This document shows, piece by piece, positions 34,793-44,395 of a stretch of 63,957 nucleotides of DNA; the stretch's first letter is position 1, and each line of letters starts with the position of its first letter. The notes beneath the pieces are model-generated. The model saw only the letters and a program-made list of their open reading frames with translations, was not told the DNA's origin and did not search any database. The stretch is taken from NCBI RefSeq assembly GCF_006636215.1, contig NZ_VIFM01000037.1, positions 1 through 63,957 of the forward strand. Direction: 5' to 3'. A program made the position numbers and the translations under genes. Source of the stretch: Myxococcus llanfairpwllgwyngyllgogerychwyrndrobwllllantysiliogogogochensis. GTDB taxonomy: Bacteria; Myxococcota; Myxococcia; Myxococcales; Myxococcaceae.

Positions 34793-35241
34793 GCACGGAG
34801 CCATGGACCGGAGACGAGTCCCCGCCCCCTCGCTGGGAGGTCTTCTCCCGGGGCGGCGAAGTCGCGGTGCGAGGCGAGGGCCGCACGCCCGAGGTGGCCT
34901 TCGAGCAGGTCGCGCTCGCGCTGTGCACGCGCGTGACGGACCCGTCCACCGTGGAGGTGCGCGAGGAGGTGGACGTGGTGTGCGACGCCGTCGACCGGGA
35001 GGGCCTGCTGATGGACTGGCTGCGCTCCGTCGTCCAGCTCATGGGCTCGCGGCGACTGCGCTTCCGCTGCTTCGCGGTGCGCCTGGATGGACCGCGCCTG
35101 TTCGGCCGTGGCTACGGTGAGCACCTGGACCCGGTGAGGCACCGTCCCTCTCGGGACGTGAGAGGCGTCACCCTGAGCGGACCCACCGTGCGCCGGAGCG
35201 CGGACGGTCGGTGGACCGCCGAATGCGAGGTGGAAGTCTGA
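34789..35241 (+). CDS. archease-like protein, divergent
   Basis: 150 residues with archease shape: FEQVALALCTRVTD (AlphaA), LLMDWLRSVVQLMGSRRLRFRCF, and a C-terminal HLDPVRHRPSRDVRGVTLS. Archease activates the RtcB RNA ligase. The early acidic metal position, normally an HTAD-like segment, reads FSRGGEVAV here, and the final Asp-Val reads EVEV. The calcium-binding aspartates thus seem missing, and no rtcB is in the window. Translationally coupled to the hydrolase. A non-RtcB role is possible. Confidence 0.7.
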   Translation: MSTEPWTGDESPPPRWEVFSRGGEVAVRGEGRTPEVAFEQVALALCTRVTDPSTVEVREEVDVVCDAVDREGLLMDWLRSVVQLMGSRRLRFRCFAVRLDGPRLFGRGYGEHLDPVRHRPSRDVRGVTLSGPTVRRSADGRWTAECEVEV

Positions 35242-35292
35242 AGCGGAGTATTGAGGCCCCGCATGGGCGCGGGGGCTGGTATAGGCATCGGA

Positions 35293-35844
35293 ATGCGCTC
35301 GCGTGAACCCCGCTTTGTCTGGCTGGACCTGGAGATGACCGGGTTGGACCCCGAGTCGTGCGCCATCATCGAGATTGGCGTCATCATCACCGGGCCGGAT
35401 TTGCGCCCCATCGCGGAGTTCGAACGCGTCATCTGGCAGCCGGAGGAAGTGCTCCTGCGCATGGAGCCCGTGGTGCGTGAGATGCACACGCGCAACGGCC
35501 TGCTCGAGAAGGTGCGCGCCTCCAGCACGTCGCTGCGGGTGGCGGAGCGGGAAGTGACGGCGCTGGTGGCGGAACACTGCCCGCTGGGCGAGGGCGTGCT
35601 GGCCGGCAACTCCATCCACACCGACCGCCGCTTCCTGTTCCAGTACATGCCGCTCCTGGAGCGCTACCTGCACTACCGCATGGTGGACGTGACGAGCCTC
35701 AAGGTCCTCGTGCGCGCGTGGTACCCGAACCTGGTGGAGCCGCGAAAGCCGCCCAGCGGCCACACCGCGCTCGCGGACCTGCGCTCCAGCATCAACGAGC
35801 TGCAGTACTACCGCGACATCCTGTTCCGCGCGACGCCGGGCTGA
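35293..35844 (+). CDS. orn: oligoribonuclease
   Basis: 183 residues, the expected length. It degrades 2-5 nt RNAs, including pGpG from cyclic-di-GMP turnover, in the cytoplasm. DEDDh residues are visible: Asp12 and Glu14 in WLDLEMTGLD, an Asp in HTDRRF, and His plus Asp in SGHTALADLR. IHNEL-like INELQYYR follows. The ATG at 35293 starts the conserved block, with a weak upstream site. It follows the archease gene by 51 bp and may share its transcript. Confidence 0.93.
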   Translation: MRSREPRFVWLDLEMTGLDPESCAIIEIGVIITGPDLRPIAEFERVIWQPEEVLLRMEPVVREMHTRNGLLEKVRASSTSLRVAEREVTALVAEHCPLGEGVLAGNSIHTDRRFLFQYMPLLERYLHYRMVDVTSLKVLVRAWYPNLVEPRKPPSGHTALADLRSSINELQYYRDILFRATPG

Positions 35845-35865
35845 GCGACGACGGGACGGCGTGTC

Positions 35866-36258
35866 TCAGCCCGCCGTCCCCGGAGTGCCGGGTGTGGGCC
35901 CGTCGGGCCCGCCGAGCAGCTCGGTGATGGTCTCCAGCAGCAGGTCGAGCTCGAAGGGCTTGGCCAGGAAGCGGGCGCTGGAGCGGCGCTCCTCCTCGGA
36001 GATGCGGCCCGCGCTCATCACCACCACGGGAATGGTGCGCAGCGAGGCGTCGTCGCGCATGCGACGGAGCATCTCCCGGCCGTCCATCACCGGCATCATC
36101 AAGTCCAGCAGCACCAGGTCCGGACGCACCTCCGCCATCCGCTGCAGGCCCTCCGCGCCGTTGAAGGCGGTGAGGATGCCGTAGCCCTCCACGGAGAGGA
36201 TGTCCTGGAGTGCCTCGACGATGGCCAGCTCGTCATCCACGATGAGCAGCCGCTTCAT
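35866..36258 (-). CDS. single-domain response regulator
   Basis: 130 residues, CheY-like with no output domain. Asp8/Asp9, phospho-acceptor Asp52 (LLDLMMPVMDG), Ser82 and Lys100 (FLAKPFE) make a complete receiver. A proline/glycine/threonine tail of about 15 residues follows. It would act by binding a partner protein. No kinase adjoins it. It is convergent with orn. Confidence 0.9.
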   Translation of the reverse strand: MKRLLIVDDELAIVEALQDILSVEGYGILTAFNGAEGLQRMAEVRPDLVLLDLMMPVMDGREMLRRMRDDASLRTIPVVVMSAGRISEEERRSSARFLAKPFELDLLLETITELLGGPDGPTPGTPGTAG

Positions 36259-36415
36259 CGACGCACACCCTCCCTTCGCGCGCGGTCACCACATGGGGCC
36301 TCGTTCAGCGGAACCACCCCGGCTCCGGCCACCCCAGGGCGGGACGGTAGGACACGGCGCGGCGCAAGCCATGGTTTTGAGCGCGGTGTGTTCGGAATGC
36401 TGCGGACCAGGGGTC

Positions 36416-37960
36416 TCACCGCAGTCGGGCTCGCAACAGGTGTTTCTGGACCTTGCCCAGCGCGTTGCGAGGCAGCGAGTCCATGAAGACGACGCGACGG
36501 GGCTTCTTGAAGCTGGCCAGCCTGTCCTTGCACCAGTCCACCAGCGCCTGGGCCTCGGGGGCGTGGACGCCGGCGGGGGGAACCACGACGGCCACCACCT
36601 GCTCGCCATAGTCCGCGTCCGGCAGGCCCAGCACGGCGACCTCGGCCACGCCCGGGTGCGTGGCGAGCACCTCCTCCACCTCGCGCGGGTACACGTTGAA
36701 GCCGCCGCTGATGATGAGCTCCCGCGCCCGCCCGGTGATGCGCAGGTAGCCGTCCGCGTCCAGCTCGCCCAGATCGCCCGTGCGGAACCAGCCCTCCGAG
36801 TCGAAGGACTCCGACGTGGCATCCGGCCGGCGCCAGTAGCCGGCGAAGACGTGGGGGCCCTGGACTTCGATTTCCCCCATCTCCCCCGGGGGCAGGTGCC
36901 GGCGCGTGCGCACGTCCACCACGCGCGCCTGCTGGCCGGGGAAGGGGAAGCCCACCGTGCCCGGCCGGCGCTCGCCGTCGTACGGGTTGGTGGTGTTCAT
37001 GATGGTTTCCGTCATCCCGTAGCGCTCCAGGATGCGCGCGCCGAAGTCCTTCTCGATGTCGTGGAAGAGCTGGGGGCTCAAGGGCGCGGAGCCGGAGACC
37101 CACAGGCGCAGCTCGCGGGGCTTCACGCCCGTGCGCCGTGACTCCTCCAGCAGCCGTCCGTACATGGTGGGCACGCCGAAGAACATCGTCAGCGAGGCGT
37201 CATCGCGCAACGTGGCCAGCGCCTCCGTGGCGACGAAGCGCCGGTGCAACTCCAGGCTCGCTCCGGTGTACAGCGTGCCGTGCAGGCCCACCATGAGGCC
37301 GTGCGTGTGGAACAACGGCAGGGCGAGCAGCAGCCGGTCCGCCGCCGTCCAGCGCCACGCCTCGGTGACGGCCTTCACGTTGGCCAGCAGGTTGCGGTGC
37401 AGCAGCATGGCGCCCTTGGAGCGGCCGGTGGTGCCGGACGTGTAGCCCAGCACCGCCAGGTCCTCCGGACGCGGCAGCGCGAGCGCCACTGGTGACGTCG
37501 CGCCTTCCTCGAGCAGCGTGTCGAAGTCGATGACCTCCAGCGAGGCCGGAGGCGCGACGGTGGTCGGCTCCACGGTGACCAGCCACTGCAGCGACGGGAG
37601 CTGGTCTCTCAGGGGGATGAGCTCGGCGACTCCCGAGGCGCTGGTGACGCAGGTGTGCACCTCCGCGTCCGCGAGGATGTGGGCCAGCTCCACCTGGCGG
37701 TACGCCGTGTTGACGAGCACCACCACGCAGCCCGCGTGCTGCACACCCAGGTAGGCGACGATGAAGCGAGGGCTGTTCTCCAGGAAGAGCGCCACACGCT
37801 CGCCTGGTCGCAGGCCGCGCTGACGCAGCCCCTTCGCGAAGGCCGCGACGTGCGCGGCGAGCTCGCCGTGGGAAGTCGACTCGCGCTCGAACGTGAGCAG
37901 CGGCCGGCCCGGCGCGTCGTGGGCGTGTTCCAAGAAGACTTCGAGGAGGGACGAAGGCAT
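36416..37960 (-). CDS. acyl-CoA synthetase, malonyl-CoA synthetase-like
   Basis: 514 residues. It activates a carboxylic acid to acyl-AMP and then acyl-CoA. The AMP-binding signature is GYTSGTTGRSKGAM; GVPTMYGRLLE, SGSAPL and RYGMTET follow, then GWFRTGDLG, RITGRARELIISGG and the catalytic LPRNALGKVQK lysine. The ISGGFNVYPREVE pattern and length match MatB, which makes malonyl-CoA from malonate. Extender-unit supply for polyketide or lipid synthesis is a reasonable role. Divergent from the glycoside hydrolase. The 157-bp gap at 36259-36415 shows nothing. Confidence 0.85.
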   Translation of the reverse strand: MPSSLLEVFLEHAHDAPGRPLLTFERESTSHGELAAHVAAFAKGLRQRGLRPGERVALFLENSPRFIVAYLGVQHAGCVVVLVNTAYRQVELAHILADAEVHTCVTSASGVAELIPLRDQLPSLQWLVTVEPTTVAPPASLEVIDFDTLLEEGATSPVALALPRPEDLAVLGYTSGTTGRSKGAMLLHRNLLANVKAVTEAWRWTAADRLLLALPLFHTHGLMVGLHGTLYTGASLELHRRFVATEALATLRDDASLTMFFGVPTMYGRLLEESRRTGVKPRELRLWVSGSAPLSPQLFHDIEKDFGARILERYGMTETIMNTTNPYDGERRPGTVGFPFPGQQARVVDVRTRRHLPPGEMGEIEVQGPHVFAGYWRRPDATSESFDSEGWFRTGDLGELDADGYLRITGRARELIISGGFNVYPREVEEVLATHPGVAEVAVLGLPDADYGEQVVAVVVPPAGVHAPEAQALVDWCKDRLASFKKPRRVVFMDSLPRNALGKVQKHLLRARLR

Positions 37961-38041
37961 GAGCCGCGCAGCCTACTTCCCTCACTTCCAATCAAGACAA
38001 GCTGTGAGTCAATTTTGACGACATAGAGTGGTTTTAACTGC

Positions 38042-38054
38042 ATAATCGGATTAT
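38042..38054. promoter_or_regulatory. ATAATC-G-GATTAT palindrome in an AT-rich divergent promoter
   Basis: Perfect 6-1-6 dyad in an AT-rich patch between the acyl-CoA synthetase and glycoside hydrolase genes. A TTGACG hexamer lies upstream at about 38016. Likely operator. Confidence 0.45.
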
Positions 38055-38128
38055 CTCGTTGAGTTGGCCTGAGGACGCGAGACAGGGAGTGGGTCCTCGG
38101 CGGGCTCGACGCGCACGGGAGGTGTCAC

Positions 38129-39697
38129 TTGCGTCGAGGACTGTTTGGAGGCCGGGCCCTGGGCCTGGCGTTGGCTCTGGCCGTGGTGGGTCTGCTGCCG
38201 GCGGTGGCGGGGGCGAACCTGCCGTATCCGACGCGCACCGCGTATCGCCTGAAGGGCGTGCAGCCGGACTTCTGGCCTGGCTACGACGAGCTCGCGGGCA
38301 ACAACACGGGCGGCGTGGCGATGAACCTGGTGTGGGCCTCGTGGGAGCCGTCGGTGCAGGCGCCGCCGTGTACCGGAGGGCGCGTGGAGTACGCGGGGCA
38401 CTGCTTCGCGGTGGCGGCCAACGTGGACGCGGCCATCCGCGAGTGGACGGCGCGCGGCGTGGTGGTGACGGCGGTGGTGTACGGCGTGCCCGCGTGGGCG
38501 CGCGCGGGCCGCACGTGTACGCCCGCGGCGGCGGGCTTCGACATCTTCTGCGCGCCCAACAACGCGGCGGACTACGGCCGCTTCGTGGGCCTGCTCGCGC
38601 AGCGCTACAACGGGCTCAACGGCCACGGCCGCATCGCCGACTTCGTCATCCACAACGAGGTCAACTCCAACGACTGGTTCGACATCGGCTGCGGTCAGGG
38701 CGCGGGCGCGTGCAACACCACGGCGTGGCTGGACACGTACGCGGCCAGCTACAACGCCGCCTATGACCAGGTGATGACGTGGCAGTCGGCGGCGAAGGTG
38801 CTCATCTCGCTGACGCACCACTTTGGTCCGGAGCTGGATGCGCCAGGGGCGAGCAGTCCGCTGCTGTCCGCGACGACGTTCTTGAATGGCTTCGCGGCGC
38901 GCGTGGGCTCGCGGGCATGGCGCGTGGCGTATCACCCGTACGCGCCGGACCTGTTCCGTCCGCAGTTCTCCGCGGATGACTACCCGCGCGTGACGTACGG
39001 CAACCTGGGCGTGCTGGCGGGCTGGCTGCGCAAGACGTTCCCCACCCGGCAGCACGCGTGGGAAATCCAGCTCACGGAGAGCGGCATCCACTCCGGCTCG
39101 CCGCAGTCGTCGGAGGCCGCGCAGCAGACGGCGGTGTGCGACTCGTTCCGCAACGTGCTGGGGACGCCCGGCATCGAGAGCTACATCTACCACCGCATGC
39201 ACGACAACGCGGCGGAGGGGGGATTGGCGCTCGGGCTGCGCCGTGTGGACGGGAGCGCGAAGCCGTCGTGGAGCACGTGGGCGCTGGCCAACCGCAGTGA
39301 CTTGAACCCGCCCCAGCTCTCCTGCGGCTTCGAGGAGCTGCCGTACACGCGGCTGCGCCGGGGCTACCACGCCACGCGCGGCCACTGGGCGTCGTCGCGG
39401 CTCCTGCCTCCGGGCTTCCGGCAGGAGTCCTCGTGGCGGCTGCTGCGCGACGGCATGCCGGGCATGCGGATGCTGTACGAGTGCCGCGTGGGCAACCACA
39501 ACCTGCTCAGCCCGGACGTGGGCTGCGAGGGCCTGCCGCCCCTGGGGCCGGTGGGCTACATCCACCTGCAGCAGGTGCCGGGCACCGTTCCGCTCTACCG
39601 CTGCAACCTGGGCCAGGGCAGGGACCACTTCATCTCCCCCGCGTCGAACTGCGAGGGGCAGGTGACCGAGCAGCTCCTGGGCTACGCCTTCCCCTGA
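38129..39697 (+). CDS. secreted glycoside-hydrolase-like protein with C-terminal repeat module
   Basis: 522 residues. A signal peptide (ending VAGA) precedes a TIM-barrel-like domain of about 340 residues with [29 protein letters not shown] (candidate acid/base Glu) and WEIQLTESG (candidate nucleophile Glu), fitting glycosidase clan A and DUF5722-type proteins. The last about 130 residues carry three lectin-like repeats ([25 protein letters not shown]) similar to DUF5648. It may bind and cut extracellular polysaccharide. TTG start after GGAGG. Divergent from the acyl-CoA synthetase. Confidence 0.75.
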   Translation: MRRGLFGGRALGLALALAVVGLLPAVAGANLPYPTRTAYRLKGVQPDFWPGYDELAGNNTGGVAMNLVWASWEPSVQAPPCTGGRVEYAGHCFAVAANVDAAIREWTARGVVVTAVVYGVPAWARAGRTCTPAAAGFDIFCAPNNAADYGRFVGLLAQRYNGLNGHGRIADFVIHNEVNSNDWFDIGCGQGAGACNTTAWLDTYAASYNAAYDQVMTWQSAAKVLISLTHHFGPELDAPGASSPLLSATTFLNGFAARVGSRAWRVAYHPYAPDLFRPQFSADDYPRVTYGNLGVLAGWLRKTFPTRQHAWEIQLTESGIHSGSPQSSEAAQQTAVCDSFRNVLGTPGIESYIYHRMHDNAAEGGLALGLRRVDGSAKPSWSTWALANRSDLNPPQLSCGFEELPYTRLRRGYHATRGHWASSRLLPPGFRQESSWRLLRDGMPGMRMLYECRVGNHNLLSPDVGCEGLPPLGPVGYIHLQQVPGTVPLYRCNLGQGRDHFISPASNCEGQVTEQLLGYAFP

Positions 39698-39730
39698 CGG
39701 TGAACCCGCCTGGAGGCCGGGCGGGGCGGG

Positions 39731-39755
39731 GTGCTGTTCGCTTCTGGGACAGCAC
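39731..39755. promoter_or_regulatory. GTGCTGT-N11-ACAGCAC dyad, candidate enhancer site
   Basis: Perfect 7-bp arms centred at 39743, about 118 bp upstream of the expected sigma-54 start. This is a suitable place for the operon's own enhancer-binding protein. It could instead be a terminator of the preceding gene, 34 bp upstream. Confidence 0.4.
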
Positions 39756-39834
39756 TTCGCGGAACCGGGCACGGGCCCGGGAGAGGGCGTGCGGGGTCCG
39801 AGCAATTTCCTGGGGTTGAGTCGCGTGTAACGGT

Positions 39835-39850
39835 TGGCACGCGGCTCGCT
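39835..39850 (+). promoter_or_regulatory. sigma-54 type -24/-12 promoter
   Basis: TGGCACG-CGGC-TCGCT matches the consensus TGGCACG-N4-TTGCW with one change in the -12 block, with GG and GC correctly 12 bp apart. The predicted start is near 39861, only 3 nt from the GTG at 39864, which is unusually close. Confidence 0.5.
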
Positions 39851-39863
39851 CTAGGGGTGGCCC

Positions 39864-41108
39864 GTGGACATTCCCAAAGCCAAGAAGCCGCGCCGTAAAC
39901 CCTGGTTGTTCGCCATCGGCGGTGCGTTCGCGCTCATCCTCGTCACGGTGGGTCTGGGTCGGCTGCGGCCGGCGGCGCCCTCGGTGGACCGGGCCTCGGT
40001 GTGGCTGGACACGGTGAAGCGCGGCCCCATGGTGCGCCAGGTGAAGGGCGCGGGCACGCTGGTGCCCGAGTACATCCGCTGGCTGACGGCGGACACCGCG
40101 GGCCGCGTGGAGCGCATCCACGTGCGGCCCGGCGCGACGGTGAAGGCGGACACGCTCCTGATGGAGCTGGCCAACCCGGACGTGCAGCTCCAGATGCTGG
40201 AGGCGGAGCGGCAGCTCGCCAGCGCCGAGGCGGAGTTCATCCAGATGCGCATGACGCTGGAGACGCAGCGGCTGGCGCAGGAGGCCGCGGTGGCCACCCT
40301 CACCGCCGAGTCCTCAGACGCCGAGCGCCGCGCGACCGCCAACACCATCCTCGTCGAGAAGGACCTCATCCCCGCGCTCGACGCGCGGCAGGCGGGCGAG
40401 AAGGCGGGCGAGATGACGCGCCGCCTGGATTTGGAGCGCAAGAAGCTGTCCGTCGTCGCCTCCAGCATGAGGGACCAGTTGGTCGCGCTGCAGGGACAGG
40501 TGGAACGATTGAAAGCGGTGGCCCGCTTCCGTCGTACCCAGGTGGAGTCGATGAAGGTGCTCGCCGGGGAGGACGGAGTGCTGCAGGAGCTGCCGTTGGA
40601 GCTGGGTCAGTGGGTGACGCCGGGCGTGTTGCTGGCGAAGGTCGTCAAGCCGGAGCGGCTCAAGGCGGAGCTGAGAATCGCCGAGACGCAGGCGCGCGAC
40701 ATCGTCCAGGGCCAGAAGGCGCTGGTGGATACGCGCAACGGAGTGGTGGAGGGCACGGTGGCGCGCGTGGCGCCGGCGGCGAGCCAGGGCACGGTGCGGG
40801 TGGAGGTGTCGCTGCCGGACGAGCTGCCCAAGGGCGCGCGGCCCGACCTCACGGTGGAGGGCACCGTGGAGCTGGAGCGGCTGGGCAACGTGCTGTCGGT
40901 GGGTCGTCCGGCCGGTGCTCAGCCCAACGGGACGATGTCGCTGTTCCGGTTGATGCCGGGCAGTGACGAAGCGATTCGAGTGCCGGTGCAGTTGGGCCGG
41001 GGTTCGGTGAATGCCGTGGAGGTGCTTCAGGGCCTCGCGGAAGGTGACCAGGTGGTGCTGTCGGACATGGCCGCGTGGGATGCGGTCGAGCGGGTGAGGC
41101 TGCGATGA
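39864..41108 (+). CDS. membrane-fusion (periplasmic adaptor) protein
   Basis: 414 residues, MacA/HlyD-like. One N-terminal membrane helix (LFAIGGAFALILVTVGL) is followed by a lipoyl-like VERIHVRPGATVKADTLLMELANPDVQ and a long coiled-coil hairpin at about 110-220. VLQELPLELGQWVTPGVLLAKVV and the beta-barrel come next. It would link inner-membrane permeases to an outer-membrane channel not present here. It is the only adaptor in the operon, which includes two ATPases and four permeases. GTG start. Its stop overlaps the ATPase A start. Confidence 0.88.
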   Translation: MDIPKAKKPRRKPWLFAIGGAFALILVTVGLGRLRPAAPSVDRASVWLDTVKRGPMVRQVKGAGTLVPEYIRWLTADTAGRVERIHVRPGATVKADTLLMELANPDVQLQMLEAERQLASAEAEFIQMRMTLETQRLAQEAAVATLTAESSDAERRATANTILVEKDLIPALDARQAGEKAGEMTRRLDLERKKLSVVASSMRDQLVALQGQVERLKAVARFRRTQVESMKVLAGEDGVLQELPLELGQWVTPGVLLAKVVKPERLKAELRIAETQARDIVQGQKALVDTRNGVVEGTVARVAPAASQGTVRVEVSLPDELPKGARPDLTVEGTVELERLGNVLSVGRPAGAQPNGTMSLFRLMPGSDEAIRVPVQLGRGSVNAVEVLQGLAEGDQVVLSDMAAWDAVERVRLR

Positions 41109-41875
41109 TGACGACGACGAACAACAATGCGGAGACGCCTGCTTCCGAGGACGCGGCGGTGCTGTCGGGTGCGGCCAAGGTGGAGTCGGGCAAGTCCCTC
41201 ATCACGCTGGAAGGGCTGACGAAGGTCTTCGAGACGGAGGAAGTGGAGACACACGCGCTCTCCAACATCCACCTCAACATCCGCCAGGGTGAGTGGGTGG
41301 CGATTGTCGGCCCCTCGGGCTCCGGCAAGTCCACGCTGCTGGCGGTGCTGGGGTTGCTCGACACGACGACGCGGGGCACGTATCTCCTGGATGGAAAGAG
41401 CGTGTTGGATTTGTCGGCGTCGGACCGGGCGCTGGTGCGCAACCGGCACATCGGCTTCATCTTCCAGAGCTTCAACCTCATCGGCGACCTGACGGTGTTC
41501 GAGAACGTGGAGCTGCCGCTGACGTACCGGGGCATGCCCGCCGCCGAGCGCAAGCAGCGGGTGGAGAAGGCGCTGGAGCGGGTGGGCATGGCGCACCGTG
41601 CGCGGCACATGCCGGGCCAGCTCTCCGGCGGTCAGCAACAGCGCATCGCCGTGGCGCGCGCGGTGGCCGGAGACCCGCTCATCCTGCTGGCCGACGAGCC
41701 CACCGGTAACCTCGATTCGAAGAACGGCGAGGCGGTGATGCAGTTGCTGTCGGACCTGCACAAGGCGGGCGCCACCATCTGCATGGTGACGCACGACCCG
41801 GCGCACGCGCGCACCGCGACGCGCACGGTGAGCCTCTTCGACGGTCGCATCGTGCAGGACGAGCAGCGCCGCTGA
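41105..41875 (+). CDS. ABC-transporter ATPase A, MacB/LolD-like
   Basis: 256 residues. Walker A is GPSGSGKST (69-77), the Q-loop FIFQSFNL, the signature LSGGQQQR, Walker B LILLADEP, the D-loop GNLDS, and the switch His in VTHDPA. All key residues are canonical, so it should hydrolyse ATP to power the adjacent FtsX-type permeases. A 30-residue disordered lead precedes the domain. The start overlaps the adaptor stop by 4 bp (ATGATG). Confidence 0.92.
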   Translation: MMTTTNNNAETPASEDAAVLSGAAKVESGKSLITLEGLTKVFETEEVETHALSNIHLNIRQGEWVAIVGPSGSGKSTLLAVLGLLDTTTRGTYLLDGKSVLDLSASDRALVRNRHIGFIFQSFNLIGDLTVFENVELPLTYRGMPAAERKQRVEKALERVGMAHRARHMPGQLSGGQQQRIAVARAVAGDPLILLADEPTGNLDSKNGEAVMQLLSDLHKAGATICMVTHDPAHARTATRTVSLFDGRIVQDEQRR

Positions 41876-41962
41876 CCTTTTCTCCTCTCGTGGGCCTCGC
41901 CCGGGTCGCTCCTGGCGGGGCGGCTCTCGGGAGGACCGCGTCCTGAATCACTCGGAGTCGTC

Positions 41963-44383
41963 GTGGGAACCTTCCTCCAGAATGTCCGCTACGCGGTGCG
42001 CTCATTGCGCAAGAGCCCGGGCTTCACGTTGATAGCGGTGCTGGCGCTGGCGCTGGGCATCGGCGCGAACAGCGCGGTCTTCAGCGTGGTGAACGGCGTG
42101 CTGTTGAATCCGCCGCCCTTCACGCAGCCCGAGCGCCTGGTCCACATCTGGGGCAACTACGCCAAGGCGAACATCAAGGACATCGTCGTGTCGGTGCCCG
42201 AGTACCGGGACTACCTCACGATGCCCAAGGCCTTCGGCTCGCTGGCGGCGTTCGATGCGAACAACGTCACGCTCACCGGGGGCGACGCGCCGGAGCGGCT
42301 CCAGTTGACGCGCTCCACGGCCTCGCTGTTCCCCACGCTGGGCGTGTCTCCGGTGCTGGGCCGCGCCTTCTCCGAAGAGGAGGAGGCGCTGGGGCGCGAC
42401 AAGGTGGTGGTCTTGACGCACAAGACGTGGCGCACGCGCTTCGCGGCGGACTCGAGCGTGCTGGGCCGCGAGCTCCGGCTCGACGGGGACACGTACACGG
42501 TGGTGGGCGTGCTGCCGCCCGGCGTGGAGTACCCGGCGGACACGGACCTGTACGCGCCCCTGGCGCCCACGCAGGAGCAGGCGGCGGAGGTTTCGCGTGG
42601 CTACCACTTCCTCAGCGTGGTGGGGCGGCTGAAGCCAGGCATGACGCTGGAGGCGGCGAAGGCGGACATGGACCGGGTGGGGCGGGAGATGGAGACCCTG
42701 TACGAGCAGAGCTACAAGGACTACGGCTGGACCATCACCGTGAAGTCGCTGGAGGACGAGGTGGTGGGCCAGGTGCGCGGGACGCTGTGGCTCCTGCTGG
42801 GCGCGGTGGGCTTCGTGTTGCTGGTGGCGTGCAGCAGCGTGGCGAACCTGCTCCTGGCCCGGGCGACGGCGCGTGCACGCGAGGTGTCCATCCGCGCGGC
42901 GCTGGGCGCGAGCCGTGGGCGGCTGGTGGCGCAGTTCCTCACCGAGAGCCTGGTGCTGTCGGCGGTGGGCGGCGGACTGGGGCTGCTGCTGGCCGTGTGG
43001 GGCACGGACGCGCTGGTGGCGATGGTGGGGGACGGGCTGCCTCGCGCGGCGGAGGTGGGGCTGGATGTCTCCTCGGTGCTCTTCACCGTGGGCATCTCGG
43101 TGCTCACGGGCGTCGGCTTCGGGCTGGTGCCCGCGCTCCAGGCGAGCCGTGTGGACCTGAGCGCGACGATGCGCGAGGGCTCGCGAGGGACGGAGGGTGG
43201 CAAGGCGGGCCGGCTGCGCGCGGGGTTGGTGGTGGGGCAGGTGGCGTTCGCGCTGGTGTTGCTGGTGGGCGCGGGCCTCTTCCTCCGGAGCTTCCAGGCG
43301 CTGACCCAGGTCGAGGCCGGCTTCACTCCCGAGGGCGTGCTCACCGGTCAACTCGTGTTGCCGGCCACGAGCTACGCGAAGCCGGAGGACCAGCGGGCCT
43401 TCCAGCGGGAGTTGCTCCGTCGCGTGCAGGCGCTGCCCGGCGTGGAGTCCGCGGCGGTGGCGAACATGCTGCCTTTGGGCGGCAAGACGAACACCAGCTT
43501 CGACGTGGAGGGGCGGACGCGGGCGCCGGGAGAGATGTGGCCGGCGGTGGAGACGCGCTTCGCCAGCGCGGACTATCTGCGCACGCTGCGGGTGCGGCTG
43601 CGCGACGGGCGCATGCTCCAGGAGACGGACGGACCGGACGCGGCGGGAGCGGTGGTCATCAACCAGACCTTCGCGGACCTCTACTGGCCGAAGGGGGACG
43701 CGCTGGGCCAGCGACTGAAGCTGCACCGGTCCGACGCCCGGTGGGCCACGGTGGTGGGCATCGTCGACGACCTGCGCGAGTGGGGCCTGGACAAGCCCGC
43801 GCGTCCGACGGCGTATTACTCCGCGGTACAGACGCCCCTCTCCAGCCTCCACCTGGTGGCGCGCGTGAAGGCGGGCGACCCGGAGTCACTGCGCACGGCG
43901 CTCGAGTCAGAGGTGCGCGCGCTCGATGGCAACCTGCCCCTGTTCAAGGTGACGTCCATGGTGCGGCTGGTGGACGAGTCCATCGGCTCGCAGAGGCTGA
44001 CGGCGCTGTTGATGGGCCTGTTCGCGGGCACCGCGCTGCTGCTGGCCGCGCTCGGAATCTCGGGCGTCATCGGCTACTCGGTGGCGCAGCGCACGCGGGA
44101 GATGGGCATCCGCATGGCGCTGGGCGCGGCGAAGTCGGATGTGCTGGCACTGGTGTTGCGCCAGGGCATGAAGCTGGCGGGGCTGGGCGTGTTGCTGGGG
44201 CTGGTGTTGTCGCTGGTGCTGGCGCGACTGTTGAGCACGCTGCTGTATGGCGTGACGGCGTATGACCCGTGGACCTTCGCGGGTGTGGCGGCGTTGTTGA
44301 GCGGCGTGGCCCTGGGCGCGACGTGGCTGCCAGCGCACCGCGCGACGCGGGTGGACCCCATCATTGCCTTGAAGGCGGAGTAG
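41963..44383 (+). CDS. ADOP-type long ABC permease 1
   Basis: 806 residues. Two MacB-periplasmic/FtsX units are fused: [45 protein letters not shown] at the start (marked here by its [11 protein letters not shown] core), four helices per half, and a C-terminal [17 protein letters not shown]...[10 protein letters not shown]. This is the family termed acidobacterial duplicated orphan permease. It probably moves a lipid, peptide or antibiotic across the inner membrane with an ATPase and the adaptor. Very similar to permease 2. Confidence 0.88.
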   Translation: MGTFLQNVRYAVRSLRKSPGFTLIAVLALALGIGANSAVFSVVNGVLLNPPPFTQPERLVHIWGNYAKANIKDIVVSVPEYRDYLTMPKAFGSLAAFDANNVTLTGGDAPERLQLTRSTASLFPTLGVSPVLGRAFSEEEEALGRDKVVVLTHKTWRTRFAADSSVLGRELRLDGDTYTVVGVLPPGVEYPADTDLYAPLAPTQEQAAEVSRGYHFLSVVGRLKPGMTLEAAKADMDRVGREMETLYEQSYKDYGWTITVKSLEDEVVGQVRGTLWLLLGAVGFVLLVACSSVANLLLARATARAREVSIRAALGASRGRLVAQFLTESLVLSAVGGGLGLLLAVWGTDALVAMVGDGLPRAAEVGLDVSSVLFTVGISVLTGVGFGLVPALQASRVDLSATMREGSRGTEGGKAGRLRAGLVVGQVAFALVLLVGAGLFLRSFQALTQVEAGFTPEGVLTGQLVLPATSYAKPEDQRAFQRELLRRVQALPGVESAAVANMLPLGGKTNTSFDVEGRTRAPGEMWPAVETRFASADYLRTLRVRLRDGRMLQETDGPDAAGAVVINQTFADLYWPKGDALGQRLKLHRSDARWATVVGIVDDLREWGLDKPARPTAYYSAVQTPLSSLHLVARVKAGDPESLRTALESEVRALDGNLPLFKVTSMVRLVDESIGSQRLTALLMGLFAGTALLLAALGISGVIGYSVAQRTREMGIRMALGAAKSDVLALVLRQGMKLAGLGVLLGLVLSLVLARLLSTLLYGVTAYDPWTFAGVAALLSGVALGATWLPAHRATRVDPIIALKAE

Positions 44384-44395
44384 GAGCGCGCGTCG

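Noticed and set aside
34789..35241. An RtcB RNA-repair operon
   Set aside because: No rtcB lies in the window, and the archease-like protein appears to lack the metal aspartates.
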